Source: Flavobacteriales bacterium CG18_big_fil_WC_8_21_14_2_50_32_9
GTDB lineage: Bacteria > Bacteroidota > Bacteroidia > Flavobacteriales_E > Vicingaceae
Length of the DNA stretch: 28,701 nt
Reading direction: 5' to 3'
NCBI GenBank assembly: GCA_002770955.1
Contig: PCUH01000197.1
Location: 1-28,701, forward strand
Each line of letters starts with the position of its first letter. Positions within the stretch are counted from its first letter, which is position 1. The position numbers were made by a program, and so were the translations under genes. The notes beneath the pieces are model-generated. The model was not told where the DNA came from and did no database searches. It saw only the letters and a list, made by a program, of their open reading frames with translations. This document shows positions 24,454 through 28,701 of this stretch, one piece after another.

Positions 24454-24455
24454 GA

Positions 24456-25736
24456 TTATGCTATGTTTTTTGGTTGATGAAAAATTATTTTTAACATATT
24501 GATGTTGTAGAGCATTACTGATAAAAACAAGATAACTCCACTAAGTTGAATTAAAAACGTGTTACTATTGATTATTCCTATTAAAAAAACAACAATTCCT
24601 AAGGCAAAAAGCCACAATTGTGCTACCGCTATTTTTTCGTTGTAAAGATCTTTGGGTAAAGGTAATTTTAATTTACCAATTTTACCTCGATATACTTTTA
24701 GCCAAACAATAAAGGGCAATGTTTTGTATGTCTGTCCCATTATTAAGGATGTTATAAATCCTACCATCAAAATGCTACCGTAAGCTAAAATCAATGGCAA
24801 TGAAAAAGACGTGAACAGGCTAAAATTTGGCAAGAGCATTAAAATGAGTAAACAAGGAATAAGTAAAAGTAAAAATGAAAAAGCCGACTGTTTCATACCT
24901 ATATCGAGTTGCTTTTTAATTCTTTTTTGATAAGCTTCGACTAAAAATGACAAATAGCTAAAAATTCCTATTAAACCAATAAAAATACTTGTTGTTACCC
25001 CCCATTTTATTCCTAAAAACAGCGAAATAATTCCAATTATTAATCCAAAATTGATAAGGTAAAATGCTACATTTAGTTTTTTAGTATTCAGGTTGTGAGC
25101 CACCATAAACATAGGTATTAATCGGCTACTCACCCCAATTATTAGCTGAAGAAACCAACCAACAATTCCTGCATGAGCATGTAATTTTAATAATTCCAAG
25201 TGTGCAGGTTTTAAAAAAGGATGATTAAAATTGATGGCAAGTGTTAATCCTGCCAAAACAGTAAAAAGTAGCCAAATTACTGCCGAAACAATAAATGTGC
25301 GTTCTATGCTTTTTTTAGTTGACTTATAAATCGTAGTTAAAACATTAATTAAAAACAAACTCACTGCTACCACAATTAGTCCTCCAGCAGTAAACATAAG
25401 TGTTCCGAAGGCTAAATTCCAGAAAGAAAAGGCTAAAAGAAGTGATCCTAAACCAAGTAACACAAAAGAAATAACGGCTAATTTTTCACTATGTAATTTA
25501 ACTTCTACAATAACAGGAATAAGCTGATATAATGCACCAAAAATCACCATAGTTATCCAACCCAATGCTAATAAATGTGTAATGGAAAGTAAAACGGGAT
25601 TAAAAAAATGTTGTGTAAAAGCTTCTGAATTAAAAGTAATAAGTAGTGTTACAACCAACCAAACTAAACCCCCAAACACAAAATGAGGTATAACAACTTT
25701 GGGCGATGGTGCATTTTGACTACCTATCGGATTCAT
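24456..25736 (-). CDS. Multi-helix membrane protein, heme-copper oxidase subunit I-like, no CuB site
   Basis: A 426-residue protein with about 12 transmembrane helices. Helix 2 carries ITHLLALGW (H54) followed by FGALYQLIPV, and a later helix has KLHAHAGIVGW (H186, H188) then GVSSRLIPMF; both resemble the H..lG.....GA.Y.L.P elements of subunit I. It lacks the H-H pair and other ligands for CuB or FeB, so it cannot be a normal oxidase or NO reductase. Some databases label such proteins cytochrome c oxidase subunit I. It is not a NnrS match by motif, although the context (Ric, hemerythrin and DUF2249 genes) resembles that of NnrS. It could bind heme. Its start lies one base after the DUF2249 gene's stop. 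Confidence 0.6.
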   Translation of the reverse strand: MNPIGSQNAPSPKVVIPHFVFGGLVWLVVTLLITFNSEAFTQHFFNPVLLSITHLLALGWITMVIFGALYQLIPVIVEVKLHSEKLAVISFVLLGLGSLLLAFSFWNLAFGTLMFTAGGLIVVAVSLFLINVLTTIYKSTKKSIERTFIVSAVIWLLFTVLAGLTLAINFNHPFLKPAHLELLKLHAHAGIVGWFLQLIIGVSSRLIPMFMVAHNLNTKKLNVAFYLINFGLIIGIISLFLGIKWGVTTSIFIGLIGIFSYLSFLVEAYQKRIKKQLDIGMKQSAFSFLLLLIPCLLILMLLPNFSLFTSFSLPLILAYGSILMVGFITSLIMGQTYKTLPFIVWLKVYRGKIGKLKLPLPKDLYNEKIAVAQLWLFALGIVVFLIGIINSNTFLIQLSGVILFLSVMLYNINMLKIIFHQPKNIA

Positions 25737-25737
25737 T

Positions 25738-26562
25738 TTATTGACAAATTAACAGTTTAACATTTTCATCATCTATTTCTGCAATGTAAGTTTTGAAATT
25801 ACGCTGAGCCAATTCGGGCAACAAATATTGTGGAACTTTTTTATGATGTACATACAGCACATCGCCTTGTTTTAGTTCTTCTAATTTATTTAAAATAGTA
25901 ACCATAGGCAAAGGCATCTCCAAATCTCGCACATCAACTTCGTGAATTTCTTTTTTGCATTTTAATTTTTCAATTTCCAGTTCTTTCAGTGTAACTTTAA
26001 AAACTAAATTAGGGATTGCTATTGGTTTAGCAGCTTCATCAGATTTAAAAAAGTACGTATAAATAACTTCATCTTCGTTTTTCACCATACTCACATATCC
26101 CTTTGAGTTAATTATTTTTATCAATGGAGTCGGTTCAAATGTGTTAATAATTTCCAATACATATCCATCTTGAAGCATTTTTAAAGCTCCCATAATTTCT
26201 TTAAAAGGGTCATTTCCTTGTGCTAAAGCAGGTCGAACATCCAATGAGGTTACTTTTCCTGATGCAATTACTGTTACAATTTCTTGATTTTCATTATTAT
26301 TCATTGCTATATCTTTTTTTGGTGGTTCGGATGTAGATTTTTCTATTTCAAAACCAATTTCTTCTAATTTATTAAAAAACACATCAACCTCACATTTTCC
26401 AATTCGGGCAGCATCATCAATGGTTACTCTCGATGCTAATATTTTGCGTAATAGTGGGTTTCGCAGTTTTTTAAAATGAGCGTTGATAGAAACTATAGCT
26501 TCTATGGTTGCTTCATTTTCTTTAATGAGTTCTGATATTTTTGTGTTTTTATTTATTTTCAT
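25738..26562 (-). CDS. DUF1858-DUF2249-DUF2249 protein
   Basis: A 274-residue cytoplasmic protein. The N-terminus (about 1-75) resembles DUF1858/ScdA_N-like helical domains (SELIKENEATIEAIVSINAHFKKLRNPLLRK). Two DUF2249 (TusA-like) domains follow: the first near residues 103-175 (LDVRPALAQG.DPF..I), the second near 205-274 (HEVDVRDLEMPLPM). The usual DUF2249 role is unknown, but the domain is repeatedly found with Ric, hemerythrin and NnrS genes in NO-responsive clusters. The start codon overlaps the hemerythrin gene's stop by four bases. The linker between domains 1 and 2 is Asn/Glu-rich. Confidence 0.8.
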   Translation of the reverse strand: MKINKNTKISELIKENEATIEAIVSINAHFKKLRNPLLRKILASRVTIDDAARIGKCEVDVFFNKLEEIGFEIEKSTSEPPKKDIAMNNNENQEIVTVIASGKVTSLDVRPALAQGNDPFKEIMGALKMLQDGYVLEIINTFEPTPLIKIINSKGYVSMVKNEDEVIYTYFFKSDEAAKPIAIPNLVFKVTLKELEIEKLKCKKEIHEVDVRDLEMPLPMVTILNKLEELKQGDVLYVHHKKVPQYLLPELAQRNFKTYIAEIDDENVKLLICQ

Positions 26563-27041
26563 TTTTTCTCAATTTTCCAAAATTCTGGTGTAAATTTCTG
26601 ACAAGTAATTTTCACTTCCGACAAAGCAATTCCTATTTCAGCCATTTTATCGGCAGGTATTTTTTTTTCTAAGTAAGGAAAAAGTATTCTTTCTTCGAAC
26701 CTAACATGGTTATTTAATACCCGAGCCAATTCCACAGCCTTCTCAACAACTTCATCGGTTGCATTTTTAATCTGGCTCACCAATGCTCTTATTTGTTGAT
26801 GTTCGGCTATAAATTGGTTTTTAATTTCGTTGTTTTCCATTTCAGGCAACAACCATTTTTCTTCATTATCAAAATGAGTAGCCATATTGGTTGACCAAAA
26901 ATCATCGACAAAAAGTTGAAGCGTTTTTACATCTGTTAAATAAGCTTTTTTTAAACGAGTGCAAAACACCAACGCATGGTGATGCTCTTGAGAAAGCACC
27001 ACCAATTCTTGGTTTCTTTTTATGGGTGTTTTATTTGTCAA
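26559..27041 (-). CDS. Hemerythrin-like domain protein
   Basis: A 160-residue four-helix bundle protein with the HHE di-iron ligand pattern: His20-22 cluster (QEHHHAL), His56 and Glu60 (ATHFDNEE), His81 (AEHQQI), His112 and Glu116 (NHVRFEERILFPYLE). These can hold a non-heme di-iron site binding O2 or NO. It is the third gene of the leftward operon, starting 10 bases after the cupin. Its stop overlaps the start of the DUF2249 gene. Likely role: NO binding or sensing, or supply of iron to repair. It lacks the DUF542 N-terminus of the two Ric proteins. Confidence 0.85.
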   Translation of the reverse strand: MTNKTPIKRNQELVVLSQEHHHALVFCTRLKKAYLTDVKTLQLFVDDFWSTNMATHFDNEEKWLLPEMENNEIKNQFIAEHQQIRALVSQIKNATDEVVEKAVELARVLNNHVRFEERILFPYLEKKIPADKMAEIGIALSEVKITCQKFTPEFWKIEKK

Positions 27042-27051
27042 TGGTTATTTT

Positions 27052-27387
27052 TTAGTCATTTTTAATCATGGTTAATACCATTTTAAATTTTTCTACAGCT
27101 TTTAAAGCGTGGGCAATATTTGCTGGCATAATGATAGATTCTCCTGCTTCAAGAATGTTAGCTTTTCCATCAATAATAATGTTAGCTTTTCCATCAATAA
27201 TGGTTACCAAAGCATCAAAAGGTGTTTTATGTTCGGTTAATTCCTGGTCTTTATCAAAAGCAAACAAGGTGATGTTTCCCTTTTGTTGTTTTAAAATTTG
27301 CTTGCTTACCACAGCTTGATCAGCATAGTTAATGGTTTCGTTAAAAGAAAATTTTATTCCTTTAGTAAATTCATTTGATTTTTCCAT
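27052..27387 (-). CDS. Small cupin-domain protein
   Basis: A 111-residue single-domain cupin. The second cupin motif, with P...AHAL (PANIAHALKAVEKF), and the first motif's EH (TEHKTPFDALVTIIDG) give possible metal-ligand His. Small cupins of this kind are common beside hemerythrin genes in Bacteroidota, with unknown ligand. An in-frame perfect 24-bp tandem repeat at 27154-27201 encodes IIDGKAN-type strands, yet the repeat fits the normal cupin length, so no insertion is evident. It lies 113 bases after ric2, with a hairpin in between. Confidence 0.82.
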   Translation of the reverse strand: MEKSNEFTKGIKFSFNETINYADQAVVSKQILKQQKGNITLFAFDKDQELTEHKTPFDALVTIIDGKANIIIDGKANILEAGESIIMPANIAHALKAVEKFKMVLTMIKND

Positions 27388-27412
27388 ATTATTGATTTTT
27401 AATTAGCCTAAA

Positions 27413-27444
27413 TACCCATACAATCGTGTAGGATTGTACGGGTA
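27413..27444 (-). other. Intergenic hairpin between ric2 and the cupin gene
   Basis: A 13-bp stem with a loop of six: TACCCATACAATC at 27413-27425 against GATTGTACGGGTA at 27432-27444. On the minus strand the single imperfect pair becomes a G-U wobble, so the RNA hairpin is complete only in the transcribed direction. It has no T-run after it, so I read it as an RNA processing, attenuation or stability element rather than a clear terminator. Confidence 0.6.
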
Positions 27445-27500
27445 AAATTAAGCATAGCAACAACTGATAACAATGATTTAAGGCTTTTTAATTACAATCA

Positions 27501-28445
27501 TTAATTCATTAACTCTTTTGCCAATTGAATTGCTTTTGGAAAAAGAATGTTGTTTTCTAAATGTACATGCTGGTGTAAATCTTTTTCAAACTCATCCAAT
27601 TTACTGTAAAGCACTTGATACGAAGAGCAAGCATCTGCTGGTGGAGAATATGAATTACTTAACTGGTTAATTTCTTCCATAAAACCACCCACTAATTCGT
27701 GGTCATTTTCCATTACATTAATTGGCCCTGAAATATCTCCAAATGAAGCATTATTTGATGAATTGTTTTCTTTTTTAGCAGCAACCAATCTTTTAATTAA
27801 TGGGAAAAGTATCATTTCTTCTTTTTCCATGTGGGTTTTAAATTCTACTGCAATTTTTTCATACAACTGAGCAATTTTTATCACTTCTGGGTGTGTGCTT
27901 CCATGACGGTTAGCAACTTTGTCGCTGTATTGATAAAGCATACCAACATTGTCTTTCACATATTTATGATGCACATTAACAATGTAATCCGCTAGAAAAT
28001 CTAATTCCCAAGAATTAAAATCATGTTGTGTATTGGTTACTTGATTTTCCACTTCAGAAAGCTCAAAAGCAACCACTTTTTCGTCAATTCCTTTGGCTTC
28101 ACAAGCTTCTTTCAATGATTTTTTTCCTCCACAACAAAAATCCAAACCAAATTTACTAAATACTGCTGCTTTTCTATAATCTGCAGCAACCAATTCGCCA
28201 ATGGTTGTAGGTTTTTCGCCTGAGTTTAATTTACTAATTTTTACTTCCCAAAACTGAGGTCCTTCCATAATATATTCCCAATCGAATGTTTGACCTCTTT
28301 CTGCCACCATTTGATAATAAAGAGGTTTTGGGTCATGATCATTGTGAATAACAAATGATTCTCCACCAACTAACGCATCAAAGCGTTGAAAAATAGTTGA
28401 ATGCTTGAATTTTGGCTCAATTTGAGTTACATCTAATGTTTCCAT
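27501..28445 (-). CDS. ric: DUF2249-Ric fusion: iron-sulfur-cluster repair di-iron protein
   Basis: A 314-residue protein. Residues about 3-72 form a DUF2249 domain (LDVTQIEPKFKHSTIFQRFDAL...), then a DUF542/ScdA_N domain with FCCGG (C104, C105) and C115, then a hemerythrin-like domain with the same His/Glu pattern as the paralogue at 8135 (HVHLENNILFP at the end). The C-terminal two thirds are clearly paralogous to that protein; the DUF2249 fusion is the difference. The operator palindrome and a -7 element precede it, and it heads a leftward operon of NO-stress genes. It is expected to repair Fe-S clusters damaged by NO. Confidence 0.92.
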   Translation of the reverse strand: METLDVTQIEPKFKHSTIFQRFDALVGGESFVIHNDHDPKPLYYQMVAERGQTFDWEYIMEGPQFWEVKISKLNSGEKPTTIGELVAADYRKAAVFSKFGLDFCCGGKKSLKEACEAKGIDEKVVAFELSEVENQVTNTQHDFNSWELDFLADYIVNVHHKYVKDNVGMLYQYSDKVANRHGSTHPEVIKIAQLYEKIAVEFKTHMEKEEMILFPLIKRLVAAKKENNSSNNASFGDISGPINVMENDHELVGGFMEEINQLSNSYSPPADACSSYQVLYSKLDEFEKDLHQHVHLENNILFPKAIQLAKELMN

Positions 28446-28484
28446 AATTTTATATTTTAAATGATTATTAATTATTTTACATTA

Positions 28485-28492
28485 CAAAAGTA
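28485..28492 (-). promoter_or_regulatory. -7 promoter element of ric2
   Basis: TACTTTTG on the minus strand, matching TAnnTTTG. The predicted start is near 28479, about 35 bases before the ATG at 28445. The palindrome at 28506-28531 overlaps the expected -33 region. Confidence 0.55.
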
Positions 28493-28505
28493 CAAAATAT
28501 TTCAT

Positions 28506-28531
28506 AATAAAAGATATAAAGGTCTTTTATT
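28506..28531. promoter_or_regulatory. TAAAAGA palindromic operator upstream of ric2
   Basis: AATAAAAGA, eight bases, TCTTTTATT: perfect 9-bp arms. On the minus strand the first 21 bases are identical to the nirS site at 16311, and the inner core is nearly identical to the ric1 site. It covers the -33 region of the ric2 promoter. Confidence 0.78.
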
Positions 28532-28581
28532 CTTTTTATAAATTTAAAAAAGGATTTTTAATAAGTGCTTAACCTGCTTTA

Positions 28582-28686
28582 TTCATGCAAAAGCGAAGCG
28601 AATTGTATGAATATGCGAAGGGCTGTGGGATGCAAAGCGGTTAATCCCTTCCGATAATTATAGGAATAGTAATACCCAAATTTGGG
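28582..28686. other. Structured, GC-enriched intergenic block at the right end
   Basis: No gene is seen here. Three inverted repeats lie in a row: TTCATGCAA/TTGTATGAA (28582-28611), GAAGGG/CCCTTC (28617-28651) and the palindrome CCCAAATTTGGG (28675-28686). The stretch around GCGAAGCG is far more GC-rich than its surroundings. It may be a terminator or a repeated intergenic element of this genome; I cannot tell. Confidence 0.35.
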
Positions 28687-28701
28687 CTATTGAAAACAGC
28701 T

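Noticed and set aside
24456..25736. Naming the membrane protein NnrS
   Set aside because: The context is NnrS-like, but the N-terminal FRPFF and WH.HEM motifs I associate with NnrS are missing, while the H..LGW and HAHAG elements fit the subunit I-like group.
27154..27201. CRISPR or other direct-repeat array
   Set aside because: There are only two adjacent copies without spacers and both are inside a coding cupin gene.
28582..28686. tRNA or other stable RNA gene
   Set aside because: I could not fold it into a cloverleaf and found no T-loop or CCA-type features; only simple hairpins are seen.

Overview
The window is a visibly AT-rich stretch of a Bacteroidota chromosome, most likely Flavobacteriales. 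The evidence is type IX secretion (T9SS) C-terminal domains on three secreted proteins, SusC-like use of TonB receptors, Bacteroidota lipoprotein signals, promoters of the TAnnTTTG type rather than TATAAT, and weak or absent Shine-Dalgarno sequences. I see no rRNA, tRNA, CRISPR, insertion sequence or phage genes.

Left part (1-7960): housekeeping and secreted proteins. It holds the N-terminal end of a thioredoxin-like protein, a proton-coupled oligopeptide transporter beside a secreted dipeptidyl peptidase IV (a peptide-cleaving and uptake pair), a PKD-repeat T9SS protein, an unrecognised TPR-like helical protein with a TTG start, and a small T9SS protein.

Central part (8050-23047): a denitrification island. 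In order: ric1 (di-iron repair protein), an Rrf2/NsrR-like regulator, a cytochrome c lipoprotein, an FNR-like regulator with four N-terminal cysteines, norC-norB (NO reductase), a strong terminator, norQ-norD-norE-norF (NOR maturation and accessory subunits), nirS (cytochrome cd1 nitrite reductase, predicted lipoprotein), then an operon for a HmuY-like T9SS protein, a heme-type TonB receptor, a HmuY-like lipoprotein and a second cytochrome c. No heme d1 biosynthesis genes are present.

Right part (23053-28531): folate cyclo-ligase and an AhpD-like protein, then a compact leftward six-gene nitrosative-stress operon: ric2 (DUF2249-Ric fusion), cupin, hemerythrin, a DUF1858/DUF2249 protein, a heme-copper-oxidase-I-like membrane protein without a CuB site, and a MIP18/SufT-family Fe-S protein.

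The most interesting thing is the cis-regulatory code. A palindrome, TAAAAGA-N8-TCTTTTA, lies at the core promoters of ric1, norC, nirS (one arm degenerate) and ric2. In addition, norC and nirS share a gapless 58-bp block with two FNR-like boxes exactly 44 bp apart, the second at about -41.5 from the predicted norC start. This fits an activator (the FNR-like protein) plus an NO-sensing repressor (the Rrf2 protein), both encoded between ric1 and norC. The heme-uptake operon after nirS also starts with FNR-like repeats, which hints that heme acquisition is tied to nitrite respiration. Assignments of regulators to sites are inference.
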